This document shows, one piece after another, positions 1-8,309 of a stretch of 51,145 nt of DNA. Below the pieces are notes generated by a model, which worked only from the letters and a program-made list of their open reading frames with translations, did no database searches and had not been told where the DNA came from. The stretch is taken from contig JAQXIX010000037.1 of the NCBI GenBank assembly GCA_029008005.1, positions 1 to 51,145 of the forward strand, given 5' to 3'. The translations under genes and the position numbers were made by a program. Origin of the DNA: Bacillota bacterium. GTDB taxonomy: Bacteria; Bacillota; Clostridia; Peptostreptococcales; Anaerovoracaceae. Numbering within the stretch: the stretch's first letter is position 1; each line of letters opens with the position of its first letter.

Positions 1-378
1 GTAGGTACAGCGACAGTTCAGATTTCAGGAAAGGGAAAATATGAAGGAACTGTCACAAAGACCTTCAAAATCAATCCAAAGGGAACTTCAATCTCGAAGA
101 TGTTCAGAGGTAAAAGGACAGTCACACTGAAGTGGAAGAGACAGTCTGCGAAGATGGCATCATCGAGGATTACAGGATATCAGATCAGATACAGCAGATC
201 ATCGGAGATGACAGATGCCAAGATGAAAACTGTGAAGGGTTACAAACATAAATACAAAAAAATCACTAAGCTTAAAGCTAAGAGTAAGTACTATATACAG
301 ATAAGAACTTACAAGACTGTAAGCGGCAATAATTACTACTCAGGCTGGAGCAAAGTCAGAACAGTCAAAATCAGATAG
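1..378 (+). CDS. Surface protein with Ig/FN3-like repeats, 3' end only
   Basis: The frame is open from base 1, so the start lies outside the window; 125 residues are visible. The first part (residues 1-32) has the GTATVQISGKG and KTFKINP pattern of bacterial Ig-like repeats found in clostridial cell-surface proteins. The rest is a lysine-rich fibronectin type III-like module with the usual YQIRYS, YYIQIRTY and GWSKVRTVKIR strands. The last strand closely resembles the C-terminus of the protein at 41491-43047, so the two probably share a surface-protein architecture. No LPXTG motif or membrane anchor follows. Substrate and attachment mode cannot be told from this fragment. Confidence 0.75.
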   Translation, partial: VGTATVQISGKGKYEGTVTKTFKINPKGTSISKMFRGKRTVTLKWKRQSAKMASSRITGYQIRYSRSSEMTDAKMKTVKGYKHKYKKITKLKAKSKYYIQIRTYKTVSGNNYYSGWSKVRTVKIR

Positions 379-400
379 AACCGGGTGGCAATGTATTATG

Positions 401-430
401 TTGACAGAATTAGTCTGAATTTGTTAGAAT
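401..430 (+). promoter_or_regulatory. Sigma-A promoter for the ferritin gene
   Basis: TTGACA at 401-406 and TAGAAT at 425-430, spaced 18 bases, about 30 bases before the start codon. An AAGGAGG ribosome-binding site follows at about 445. Confidence 0.6.
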
Positions 431-459
431 GTCAGTAGTGTAAAAAGGAGGTTAGTTAA

Positions 460-975
460 ATGTTATCACAGAAAGTAGCAGAACTGCTTAACAAGCAGGT
501 TAACGCTGAGTTTTATTCAGCATATCTTTATCTTGATTTTTCAAACTATTACAAGGATGAGGGTCTTGACGGCTATTCAAACTGGTATAATATTCAGGCT
601 CAGGAAGAAAGAGACCATGCGATGCTTTTCATAAAGTATCTCCAGCAGAACGGTGTTGCAGTTACTCTCGAGGCTATTGACAAGCCTGATAAGGAATACA
701 AGGAATTTATCGATCCGCTTAATATGGGAGCAGAACACGAAAGACTTGTTACATCACTTATTAACGACATTTATGCAGCTGCATACGAAGAACATGATTT
801 CAGAACTATGCAGTTCCTCGACTGGTTTGTTAAAGAACAGGCAGAAGAAGAAGATAACGCAGATGATAATGTTAAGAAATTTGAGCTTTTCGGAAGCGAT
901 GCCAAGAGCCTCTATGAGCTTGATGCAGAGATGAAATCAAGAGTTTATACAGCACCGTCACTGGTACTTGACTGA
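460..975 (+). CDS. ftnA: Ferritin (non-haem, FtnA type)
   Basis: A 171-residue four-helix-bundle iron-storage protein that oxidises Fe(II) and stores it as a ferric mineral in a 24-subunit cytosolic shell. Visible family features are the N-terminal helix with NAEFYSAYLYL (ferroxidase Glu17), the EERDHAM motif on helix B (Glu and His ligands), a Glu near residue 94 and the helix D segment with FVKEQAEEEDN. The length is normal for bacterial FtnA. It has its own promoter and a strong terminator, so it is probably monocistronic. In anaerobes such ferritins also limit oxygen and peroxide damage. No Fur-like box was recognised upstream. Confidence 0.95.
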   Translation: MLSQKVAELLNKQVNAEFYSAYLYLDFSNYYKDEGLDGYSNWYNIQAQEERDHAMLFIKYLQQNGVAVTLEAIDKPDKEYKEFIDPLNMGAEHERLVTSLINDIYAAAYEEHDFRTMQFLDWFVKEQAEEEDNADDNVKKFELFGSDAKSLYELDAEMKSRVYTAPSLVLD

Positions 976-990
976 TTGAATTAGAGAGAA

Positions 991-1022
991 AAACCGCAAT
1001 CTTTGCGATTGCGGTTTTTTTA
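991..1022 (+). terminator. Intrinsic terminator after ferritin
   Basis: Perfect stem of about 9 base pairs (ACCGCAATC at 993-1001 with GATTGCGGT) followed by a T tract. The A tract on the other side could also let it serve the convergent hydantoinase gene. Confidence 0.85.
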
Positions 1023-1046
1023 TTGTTTCTGTGTCTGTATTCGGGT

Positions 1047-2477
1047 TTAGAGTTCAGGTCCCTTGAACTTAAGCTTCTTCTGCTTAACGAACTGACCTGC
1101 ACCCTGCTTGCCGACAAAGTCTTTGCCGTCAAATACAAGTTTGCCGTGGCTGTATACAGCACATGGATATCCTTTGCATTCAACACCTTCCCATACAGTG
1201 TGGTCAAGTGCACCGTGCTGGTTTTCGTCATTCTTAATAACGAAGTTTTTCTTAGGATCGTAGATAACGATATCAGCATCGAGACCAACTTCGATAGCTC
1301 CCTTGCAGTAATCAACTCCGAAGAGCTTAGCCGGGTTAGTTGCTGCGATTTCAACAGCCTTGTTGAAAGTAATCTTACCCTTGTTAGCTTCAGACAGGAT
1401 GAACGGATACATATTTTCAACGCCTGCGCAGCCGTTAGGAATAGTAGTGAAGTTGCCAGGAGTCTTTCCGTCTTTCTGAATCTGCCCCCAGTCTTTTTCT
1501 GACTTCAGGAACGGACAGTGGTCTGTAGCAAGTGTTGATACAACGCCTGTCTTGATTCCTTCCCAGAGAGCATTCTGAGATTCTTTGCCCTTCATTGGAG
1601 GTGAGCATACGAAATCCTGTGGTCTGAGGCCAACTTCAGGTCTGCCGTTCTTGTATACGTCCTTCGTGAAGTACAGATACTGAGGACATGTTTCTGCGAA
1701 GATAGGGTAACCTTCAGCTCTGGCTCTTGCAACAGCGTTAACACCCTGAGCGTTATCCAGGTGAACGATGTAGAGTGAAGTTCCTGCCATCTTGGCAAGG
1801 TTGATAGCTCTTTCATCAGCTTCGCCTGCAACAGCTTCATACTTTGACATATAGTGATACCAAGGTGAAACCTTACCTTCTTCGAGATACTTGTTTACCA
1901 GGAATTTGTTTACGTTGTTGTTTTCTGCGTGAACTCCTACGAGAGCACCGATTTCAGCTGCATGTGTAAGTGTGCTGTAGAACTGACCGTCATCAACACC
2001 GAAATCATAAACCATGAATACTTTGAAGGAGGCAATACCCATATCTACAACTTTATCCATTGTCATGAGCATTTCCTTAGTTGTAACATCGCCTACACCA
2101 ACGTGAAGTGAGTAGTCGATTGCAGGACCCTGGCTTTCTGCCAGTTCCAGCTTCTGTTCAACGAGCTCGTTCATAGGCTGGCCGGGAGCCTGAGTTTCGA
2201 AATTGAAAATCGTTGTAGTTCCGCCGCAGGCAGCAGCTCTTGTACCTGTGAAATAGTCATCTGTTGATATAGTGCCGCCGAAAGGCATTGCCATATGTGT
2301 ATGACCGTCAAGTGCGCCCGGAAGGATATATTTGCCCTTTGCGTCAACGACTTCTGTGTTCTTTTCAGGCTTAAGGTTAAGTCCGATTGCTGAGATTTTG
2401 CCGTTCTTTACTGCAACATCTGCCTTAAATGTGCTTTTCGCTGTAACGACTTTTCCGCCCTTAATTAATAAATCCAT
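1047..2477 (-). CDS. hydA: Dihydropyrimidinase / D-hydantoinase
   Basis: A 476-residue cyclic amidohydrolase that opens dihydropyrimidine or hydantoin rings to N-carbamoyl amino acids. The TIM-barrel metal site is complete: DGHTHMAMPFGG near residue 58 (His-x-His), a lysine in ASFKVFMVYD near residue 150 that is carbamylated in this family, GVHAEN and YIVHLDN histidines, and the late Asp in LATDHCPF. It starts from ATG behind AGGAGG. It lies downstream of an NCS1 permease on the same strand, which fits uptake and hydrolysis of a hydantoin, dihydropyrimidine or allantoin-like compound. The exact substrate cannot be assigned from sequence; no carbamoylase gene is adjacent. Confidence 0.92.
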   Translation of the reverse strand: MDLLIKGGKVVTAKSTFKADVAVKNGKISAIGLNLKPEKNTEVVDAKGKYILPGALDGHTHMAMPFGGTISTDDYFTGTRAAACGGTTTIFNFETQAPGQPMNELVEQKLELAESQGPAIDYSLHVGVGDVTTKEMLMTMDKVVDMGIASFKVFMVYDFGVDDGQFYSTLTHAAEIGALVGVHAENNNVNKFLVNKYLEEGKVSPWYHYMSKYEAVAGEADERAINLAKMAGTSLYIVHLDNAQGVNAVARARAEGYPIFAETCPQYLYFTKDVYKNGRPEVGLRPQDFVCSPPMKGKESQNALWEGIKTGVVSTLATDHCPFLKSEKDWGQIQKDGKTPGNFTTIPNGCAGVENMYPFILSEANKGKITFNKAVEIAATNPAKLFGVDYCKGAIEVGLDADIVIYDPKKNFVIKNDENQHGALDHTVWEGVECKGYPCAVYSHGKLVFDGKDFVGKQGAGQFVKQKKLKFKGPEL

Positions 2478-2624
2478 TAGTTGTTACCTCCTTTTTCAAA
2501 AATGCGAGAGATTCTCTCATTTATTCCGAAACCGGTGAAGCTCCGGATAATGCAAGAGCCTTTGGGTCTCAAAGGCTCCTGCGTAGTTATTATGTTTTAC
2601 TTTTCTTTATTTACCGGATAGCGA
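2478..2624 (-). promoter_or_regulatory. Hairpin-rich gap between permease and hydantoinase genes
   Basis: Read on the minus strand, three hairpins follow the permease stop. The first is an 8-bp perfect stem (2556-2563 with 2571-2578). The second is CCGG-loop-CCGG. The third is a GAGAG/CTCTC stem near 2498-2518 followed by ATTTTT just before the hydantoinase ribosome-binding site. The last resembles a weak intrinsic terminator and may tune hydantoinase expression relative to the permease. Confidence 0.45.
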
Positions 2625-4196
2625 TTATGCTCTCTGAGTAAATGCTTCGTGTTCTTCTTCGCTTACATCTGAATTCTTCTTGAATGAAGGAACCTTCATG
2701 AGAATCAGATATACAATGAATGCGATTACGAATGACCAAATATAGTTGATTGAGTTGATGAATGTGAAGAATGCACCGGATGCTCCGAAGTAAAGCATCA
2801 GCGGCAGGATGAATGCAACTACCCATGCGATAACTGCAGCCATGTTGAAACCGCCTGAATACCAGTATCTTCCTTCTTTACCCTTGAACAGGGAGATGAT
2901 ATCAACTCTCTGCCTCTTAACAATCCAGTAGTCTGCGATGAAGATAGCAGCGATAGGTGAAAGAATTGTTCCGTAAGCGTTCATCCAAGTGAAGTATGCC
3001 GAACCGGAACCATAAATCCACCAAGCCTGGAGAATGAAGAATGCAATAAGGATAGTCACAACAACACCTGTCTTGTAGCTGATCTTCTTAGGGTTGATGT
3101 TTGAAATTCCGTTTGCAGGAGCAACTACGTTAGCAGCTACGCAAGTAGTAACTGTAGCAGCAACTGTTCCGAGAGCTGCGATGAATACTACGATAGCGTT
3201 GTCGATGTGGTAGAGAACCTGAGTTGGGTCGAAGATTGCTTCGCCGTAAGCAATCTTTGATGCCTGTGAATAGTAAGCACCAACGAATGCGCAGAATGCC
3301 ATTGGAAGAGGCATACCAAGCATCTGTCCCCAGAACTGGTCTTTCTGACCTCTCGCATATCTTGAGAAGTCAGGAATGTTAAGTGCCATTGTAGCCCAGA
3401 ATGCAATGTTGCCCATGAGAGCGAACAGATAGCAATATGCCCATCCGCCTGAAGCTTCGATCATTGCAGGGTCACTTGGCTGATTCATTACATCCCAGAA
3501 TCCCATCTGATCCTTAACGATAGCGTAAGCCCAGATAAGGAGTGCAATCATAATTGCAATAAGGAGAGGACCGCCAAGGTTCTGGATAAGCTTGATTCTG
3601 TCCATTCCATTGTAAGCTACCCAGCCTACGAAGAGAATGAAGATTACATATCCTACGAATGTTCCGATAGGAACAGTAGTCATTCCGCCCCATGATGGAA
3701 GACTCATTGTCCAGTCAGGATCTGCGAAAGGCTTAGCAAAGATACCGATGATAGCGCCTACAGCACCGCCGCCTACCCATGCCTGTACTGAAGTCCATCC
3801 GCAAGCAGTGAGTGCTCTCAGAAGTGCAGGAATCTGTGCGCCTATCGAACCGAAAGTAAGTCTTGCGAAAAGAGGGAACGGGATACCATACTTAGTACCT
3901 ACGTTTGAGTTCAGCTGAATAGGTACCAGGATGATAAGGTTACCAAGTGCTACGTTGAGTACCGACAGCCACGGTGAAATACCGTATGCAATACAGCCTG
4001 ATGCCAGTGAAAGTGATGGTATACAGATTGACATACCAACCCAAAGCATCGTGATGTTGTAAGTAGTCCATTTTCTTTCAGCGACTGTAGAAGGAGCCAG
4101 GTCTTCATTGTAGTATGAAGAATTGGCCAGTTCCTGTCTAGCTTCGTCGGTGAGTTCAAACAGGCCATTACGTTCAACTTGTGAATACGTTGCCAT
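2625..4196 (-). CDS. NCS1 family nucleobase/hydantoin/allantoin permease
   Basis: A 523-residue inner-membrane carrier of the nucleobase:cation symporter-1 family (Mhp1, PucI, CodB relatives) with about 12 hydrophobic segments. It has the family N-terminus (NEDLAPSTVAERKWTTYNITMLWVGM), a conserved FARLTFG segment and a LRALTACGWTSVQAWVGG helix. I chose ATG 4196, which has GGAGGTG in front; the open frame extends 10 codons further without a good ribosome-binding site. It is the first gene of a two-gene unit with the hydantoinase, so its cargo is probably the hydantoinase substrate. Hydantoin, allantoin, uracil or dihydrouracil are all possible. Confidence 0.9.
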   Translation of the reverse strand: MATYSQVERNGLFELTDEARQELANSSYYNEDLAPSTVAERKWTTYNITMLWVGMSICIPSLSLASGCIAYGISPWLSVLNVALGNLIILVPIQLNSNVGTKYGIPFPLFARLTFGSIGAQIPALLRALTACGWTSVQAWVGGGAVGAIIGIFAKPFADPDWTMSLPSWGGMTTVPIGTFVGYVIFILFVGWVAYNGMDRIKLIQNLGGPLLIAIMIALLIWAYAIVKDQMGFWDVMNQPSDPAMIEASGGWAYCYLFALMGNIAFWATMALNIPDFSRYARGQKDQFWGQMLGMPLPMAFCAFVGAYYSQASKIAYGEAIFDPTQVLYHIDNAIVVFIAALGTVAATVTTCVAANVVAPANGISNINPKKISYKTGVVVTILIAFFILQAWWIYGSGSAYFTWMNAYGTILSPIAAIFIADYWIVKRQRVDIISLFKGKEGRYWYSGGFNMAAVIAWVVAFILPLMLYFGASGAFFTFINSINYIWSFVIAFIVYLILMKVPSFKKNSDVSEEEHEAFTQRA

Positions 4197-4631
4197 AAAA
4201 CACCTCCATTTAAAAATTAGATACAAATTATAACAAGGAAATTATACAACAAAAAAAAGACATTGTAACTAGTTTTATTTTCGTTTTTAACGGAGAAAAG
4301 GGAATTTTGAAAAGGAAAAAACTTCTAATCCGTTGAAAAAAAAGGGGTTCAGCAAATTAAGAACACAAATGTTTTTTTTAAAGTACAAGAATATTAACAG
4401 TTATTAATCATTATATTTTGAATTTTTTTGTTCAAATGGTGAAAAACAATGAAATACCAGGCTTTAGTTGAGGAAGGACAAAGATGAGTGAATCTATTGA
4501 TTGATTACAAATCATGAATAAAAATGCCCGAAATGATAGCAAGATAGTAAACAAAAACAGTATATTTGTGCTGTTTTTTTCTTGTAAACAGAAAGATTGT
4601 CGGTATAATATGAAGTAACGGAGGTGGAATT
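4197..4631. promoter_or_regulatory. A+T-rich divergent intergenic region (435 bases)
   Basis: No gene is supported here. It holds the permease promoter on the minus strand (TTACAA at 4263-4268, TATAAT at 4241-4246, 16-base spacer) and the nth promoter on the plus strand (TTGTAA at 4582-4587, TATAAT at 4604-4609). A weak AACAG/CTGTT hairpin with a T tract lies near 4557-4581. The middle (4270-4550) is poly-A/T rich with only trivially short frames. Confidence 0.6.
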
Positions 4632-5291
4632 TTGAAGACTGATTCTAAAGAAATACTTGACCTTTTGGGCAGAGAATATCCCGATGCCGAATGCGCGCTT
4701 GTTCATAAAAATGTATTCGAGCTGATTGTGTGTGTCGTACTCAGTGCACAGACAACAGACGTGAGTGTCAACAAGGTAAGTCCCAAGCTTTTTGCGAAGT
4801 ATCCCGATGCAGAGAGTCTTGCCGGTGCAAAAGCCGAAGACATAACGGAAATAATAAAAACAATTGGAATGTATAAAACGAAATCCCGGTCAGTTGTTAA
4901 TCTGGCTAAGGCTCTTTGTGAAAACTACGGGGGAAATGTTCCGGACAGCTACGACGAACTTGTTAAGCTTCCGGGGGTAGGAAGAAAAACGGCAAACGTA
5001 GTTCTGGCAGTCGGTTTCGGACAACAGAGAATTGCTGTTGATACACATGTTTTCAGAGTTGCCAGGCGAATCGGACTTGTTTCTTGCGAGGGCGGTTTTT
5101 CTGCAAAATCAGCAGGACAAAATGCTGTTCTCGATACAGAACGACAGCTGATGGAGATTCTCCCGGGTGACAGGTGGTCTGAAGCGCATCACAGTTTGAT
5201 ATTTCACGGGAGGAACTGTTGCACAGCAAGAAACCCTAAATGTGACAAGTGTCCGATTGAGAAAATGTGCGAAAAAAACGGTATTCACTAA
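4632..5291 (+). CDS. nth: Endonuclease III (base-excision DNA glycosylase/AP lyase)
   Basis: A 219-residue enzyme that removes oxidised pyrimidines and cleaves the abasic site. The helix-hairpin-helix LPGVGRKTANVVL is followed by VDTHVFRV, containing the catalytic Lys and Asp. The C-terminal 4Fe-4S loop has the complete C-x6-C-x2-C-x5-C spacing (CTARNPKCDKCPIEKMC). Translation starts at TTG, supported by GGAGGTGG eight bases upstream. The gene sits 23 bases before a flavin oxidoreductase gene and likely shares its transcript. Confidence 0.95.
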   Translation: MKTDSKEILDLLGREYPDAECALVHKNVFELIVCVVLSAQTTDVSVNKVSPKLFAKYPDAESLAGAKAEDITEIIKTIGMYKTKSRSVVNLAKALCENYGGNVPDSYDELVKLPGVGRKTANVVLAVGFGQQRIAVDTHVFRVARRIGLVSCEGGFSAKSAGQNAVLDTERQLMEILPGDRWSEAHHSLIFHGRNCCTARNPKCDKCPIEKMCEKNGIH

Positions 5292-5314
5292 GGCAGACAC
5301 GGAGGTGGAGAAAA

Positions 5315-5806
5315 TTGAACAGAAGAGAGCTTGAAATCAAAGATAAAGGCGAAATAAAAGGAATAATAGAAAAAGCGAAAATATTGCATCTGGGGCTGAT
5401 TGATGAGGGGTTGCCCTATATTGTCCCTATGAATTACGGATTTGAAATGGAGAACGGAAAGCTGACACTTTACCTTCACAGTGCAGTTAAAGGTTATAAA
5501 ATAGATGTAATGAAGAAAAGTCCCGTATGCTGTTTTGAGCTGGAATGCGATGTAGCTCCGTTTGAAGGTGAGAAGCCTTGTCAGAACGGCATGGTTTATT
5601 CATCAGTAATAGGAAGAGGAAAGGTTAGCTTCATTACTGACGGAGATGATAAAATCCACGCGATGAAGGTGCTGATGAAAACTCAGACCGGAAGAGATTT
5701 TGATTTTACGGAGAGGGAACTTTCGGCAGTAGCAATGATTCGGATAGATGTCAGTGAGTATACAGCCAAAAGGCGGCCTCATCCTTTGGAGAGACGTGGT
5801 AAATAA
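5315..5806 (+). CDS. NimA-like / pyridoxamine 5'-phosphate oxidase-fold flavoprotein
   Basis: A 163-residue protein of the FMN-binding split-barrel family that includes 5-nitroimidazole reductase NimA. Recognisable parts are the N-terminal helix (IIEKAKILHLGLIDEGLPYIVPMNYGF), the strand LYLHSAVKGYKIDVM and the CCFELE segment. I chose the TTG at 5315 because GGAGGTGG lies just upstream; a 16-codon upstream extension would overlap the end of nth and has no ribosome-binding site. Members bind FMN or haem and reduce small molecules; the substrate is unknown. Confidence 0.85.
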   Translation: MNRRELEIKDKGEIKGIIEKAKILHLGLIDEGLPYIVPMNYGFEMENGKLTLYLHSAVKGYKIDVMKKSPVCCFELECDVAPFEGEKPCQNGMVYSSVIGRGKVSFITDGDDKIHAMKVLMKTQTGRDFDFTERELSAVAMIRIDVSEYTAKRRPHPLERRGK

Positions 5807-5812
5807 ACGAAA

Positions 5813-5859
5813 AGAGGGCTGTGTATCGGCGTTGAACAATGTCGGTACACAGCCCTTTT
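5813..5859. terminator. Bidirectional terminator between convergent genes
   Basis: A long inverted repeat (GGGCTGTGTA near 5816 pairs with TACACAGCCC ending at 5855), with A and T tracts on its two sides, lies between the flavoprotein gene and the convergent serA. Confidence 0.85.
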
Positions 5860-5875
5860 GGTTCGTTAATTTCGA

Positions 5876-7012
5876 TTACTTAATGTAACGGGTTCTGATT
5901 ACGCCTGCAATATGCAGTTCGAATTCAGGAACGGATACATCTGCCAGAATATACGCATATCCGTTTCTTGTTGCTGACTGCATATTTGTTGCTCCGAATT
6001 CAACAAGACGTTCGAGAACATCTGAAGCAGCGCCTTCTTTGCAGAATACGGAAACTCTTGCTCCTGTACGCTTTCCGAGTGAAACGTTCGGCATGTTTAC
6101 GGAATTCTTGATATTGCCGTTTTCAAGGTAATCCATTACCTGAGTTACTGCCATTGAAGCACAGTTTTCCTCGGCTTCTGCTGAAGAAGCACCGAGATGC
6201 GGAAGAATAATGATATCATCCTGATCTGCATTGAGAACTGCATCATCAGCAAAGTCTGTAACATATGTCTCAACTTTACCGCTTGCAAGTGCAGCCAGAA
6301 GATCGTCATCGTTCATAAGCTTGTCACGTGAGAAGTTAAGGAAAATTACTCCGTCCTTCATCTGATCGAAAGCTTCCTTATTGATCATTCCCTTTGTTGA
6401 GTCGTTAGCAGGAACGTGTATTGAGATGAAATCACATACAGGATAAAGTTCCGAAAGATCAGAAACGATTTCAACTGATGCATCAAGGCTTTCTTTAGCC
6501 TTATCGCTGAGGAAAGCGTCATATCCGACAACCTTCATGCCAAGAGCAACAGCTGCATTGGCAACGAGGACACCGATTGCACCCAGTCCGATTACACCGA
6601 GAGTCTTACCCATGATTTCAATACCGGCAAACTGACCTTTTCCTTTTTCAATCTGCTTGCCTACGCCTTCGCTTCCGACGAGAGTTTTAGCCCATGAGTA
6701 GCCTGCAGTAACATTTCTTGCAGCTAAAATCATTCCGCAGATTACCAGTTCTTTTACGGCATTTGCATTGGCGCCGGGTGCGTTAAATACGCAGATTCCC
6801 TTTTCTGTGCATCTGTCAACAGGAACATTGTTTGTTCCTGCGCCGGCTCTGCCTATAGCAAGAAGATCGTCGGAGAAATCCATTTCATGCATATCATAGC
6901 TTCTGAGGATAATACCCTCAGCAACATTCTGATCGTCGATCAGAGTGAAATTGTCAGTAAGCTTGTTAAGACCTACCGGAGAAATTTTATTAAAAGTACC
7001 AATTTTATACAT
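5876..7012 (-). CDS. serA: D-3-phosphoglycerate dehydrogenase
   Basis: A 378-residue NAD-dependent enzyme that oxidises 3-phosphoglycerate, the first step of serine synthesis. The substrate domain carries the RAGAGTNNVPVDRCTEKGI motif, followed by the Rossmann fold with GLGAIG near residue 146. The second half has the FISIHVPAN and NFSRDKL motifs and the catalytic His in ILPHLGASSAEAEENCA. The tail after about residue 315 is a short ACT-like stretch ending in IRTRYIK, not a full regulatory domain. Downstream of serC with a 40-base gap, so the two form a serine operon without serB. Confidence 0.95.
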   Translation of the reverse strand: MYKIGTFNKISPVGLNKLTDNFTLIDDQNVAEGIILRSYDMHEMDFSDDLLAIGRAGAGTNNVPVDRCTEKGICVFNAPGANANAVKELVICGMILAARNVTAGYSWAKTLVGSEGVGKQIEKGKGQFAGIEIMGKTLGVIGLGAIGVLVANAAVALGMKVVGYDAFLSDKAKESLDASVEIVSDLSELYPVCDFISIHVPANDSTKGMINKEAFDQMKDGVIFLNFSRDKLMNDDDLLAALASGKVETYVTDFADDAVLNADQDDIIILPHLGASSAEAEENCASMAVTQVMDYLENGNIKNSVNMPNVSLGKRTGARVSVFCKEGAASDVLERLVEFGATNMQSATRNGYAYILADVSVPEFELHIAGVIRTRYIK

Positions 7013-7052
7013 TGCAGATATTACCTTTCCGTATATTTATTATATACTTGTT

Positions 7053-8138
7053 TTATTTTGATGCTTCGTAATCCTTGAGGAATTTTACGAGGGCTTCAAC
7101 GCCTTCCTTAGGCATTGCATTGTAAATCGATGCACGGAGACCGCCGACACTTCTGTGTCCTTTGAGATTATCAAATCCGGCTTCCTTAGTTGCCGCAACA
7201 ACTGCTGCGTCTTCGTCAGCTGAAGGTGATACGAACGGAACATTCATCAGTGAACGGTCTTCTTTGACAACAGAACCCTTGAAGTATTCGCTGCTGTCGA
7301 GGAAATCATAAAGTACAGCTGCCTTTTCTTCGTTGAGCTTCTGAACAGCTTCAAGTCCGCCGAGGCTCAGCAGATACTTGAATACCTTGCCGCAGCAGTA
7401 GATGTCCCAGCAGTTAGGTGTGTTGTACATAGAATCTTTATCTGCGTGTGTCTTGTACTTGAGATATGTAGGTGTGAAATCAGGAACATCATCTGTAATA
7501 AGATCTTCGCGTATTATTACAACTGCCATTCCTGCAGGGCCTACATTCTTCTGTACTCCTGCCCAGATGAGACCGTAGTCTTCAACGTTGCATGGCTTTG
7601 ACAGGAACATTGATGACTGGTCGGAAACGAGAATGTGTCCCTTAGTGTTAGGAAGCTTGTTAAATGTTGTTCCGTTTATTGTTTCATTCTCGCAGATGTA
7701 AACATAGTCCGCGTTATCCGGAATATCCAGATCGCTGCAGTCAGGTACGTATGAGTAGTTCTTGTCTTCTGAAGAAGCTACAACCTTAACTTCGCCGTAC
7801 TTCTTGGCTTCTTTAATTGCTTTGCCCGACCATGAACCGGTGTCAACATAACATGCTACGCCATTCTTCATAAGGTTCATTGGAACCATGGCAAACTGAA
7901 CTGTTCCTCCACCCTGAACAAAGAGAACTTTATAGTTGTCCGGAATGTTCATCAGCTTTCTCAGGTCAGCAACAGCTTCTTCATAGATAGCTGTGAAAAC
8001 CTTTGAACGATGGCTCATTTCCATTACTGACATTCCGCTTTCACGGTAATTGAGGACTTCCTGAGCGATTTCCTCAAGAACAGGTTCCGGCATCATTGCA
8101 GGACCTGCAGAAAAGTTAAAAGTTCTTCCATGCTTCAT
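7053..8138 (-). CDS. serC: Phosphoserine aminotransferase
   Basis: A 361-residue class V PLP aminotransferase that converts 3-phosphohydroxypyruvate and glutamate to phosphoserine. It begins FNFSAGPAMMPEPVLEE, the family signature; the PLP lysine lies in AGVQKNVGPAGMAVVI; the C-terminal GHRSVGGLRASIYNAMP is conserved. I chose ATG 8138, preceded by GGAGGGAC; the frame stays open 21 codons further but that part is A+T-rich leader. First gene of the serC-serA operon. Confidence 0.96.
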   Translation of the reverse strand: MKHGRTFNFSAGPAMMPEPVLEEIAQEVLNYRESGMSVMEMSHRSKVFTAIYEEAVADLRKLMNIPDNYKVLFVQGGGTVQFAMVPMNLMKNGVACYVDTGSWSGKAIKEAKKYGEVKVVASSEDKNYSYVPDCSDLDIPDNADYVYICENETINGTTFNKLPNTKGHILVSDQSSMFLSKPCNVEDYGLIWAGVQKNVGPAGMAVVIIREDLITDDVPDFTPTYLKYKTHADKDSMYNTPNCWDIYCCGKVFKYLLSLGGLEAVQKLNEEKAAVLYDFLDSSEYFKGSVVKEDRSLMNVPFVSPSADEDAAVVAATKEAGFDNLKGHRSVGGLRASIYNAMPKEGVEALVKFLKDYEASK

Positions 8139-8309
8139 ATTATTGTCCCTCCTGTTAAGAAAAACCACATTAATTTTTAATTTATTTTTAAATATGTACA
8201 CTTGTTTTATTATCGCTCACACCGGTACAAAGTGTCAAGTGCTTCCGGGTATTGTTTTTTATTTAAGAACTGTTGAAGTTAAACAAGTGTTCATAGTATA
8301 ATTTACACT
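8139..8309. promoter_or_regulatory. Divergent serC / carboxypeptidase control region
   Basis: The minus-strand serC promoter is TTGACA (8233-8238) and GATAAT (8209-8214) with an 18-base spacer. The plus-strand promoter is TTGAAG (8273-8278) and TATAAT (8297-8302) with an 18-base spacer. A 15-base word AAACAAGTGTWCATA occurs on the plus strand at 8281-8295, inside the second promoter, and again in inverted orientation at 8193-8207, just downstream of the serC -10 box. Confidence 0.6.

Noticed and set aside
872-1502. Two long open frames (one on each strand) overlapping the ferritin end and hydantoinase gene
   Set aside because: They lie antisense to, or out of frame with, clear genes (ferritin and hydantoinase), have unnatural composition and no ribosome-binding site.
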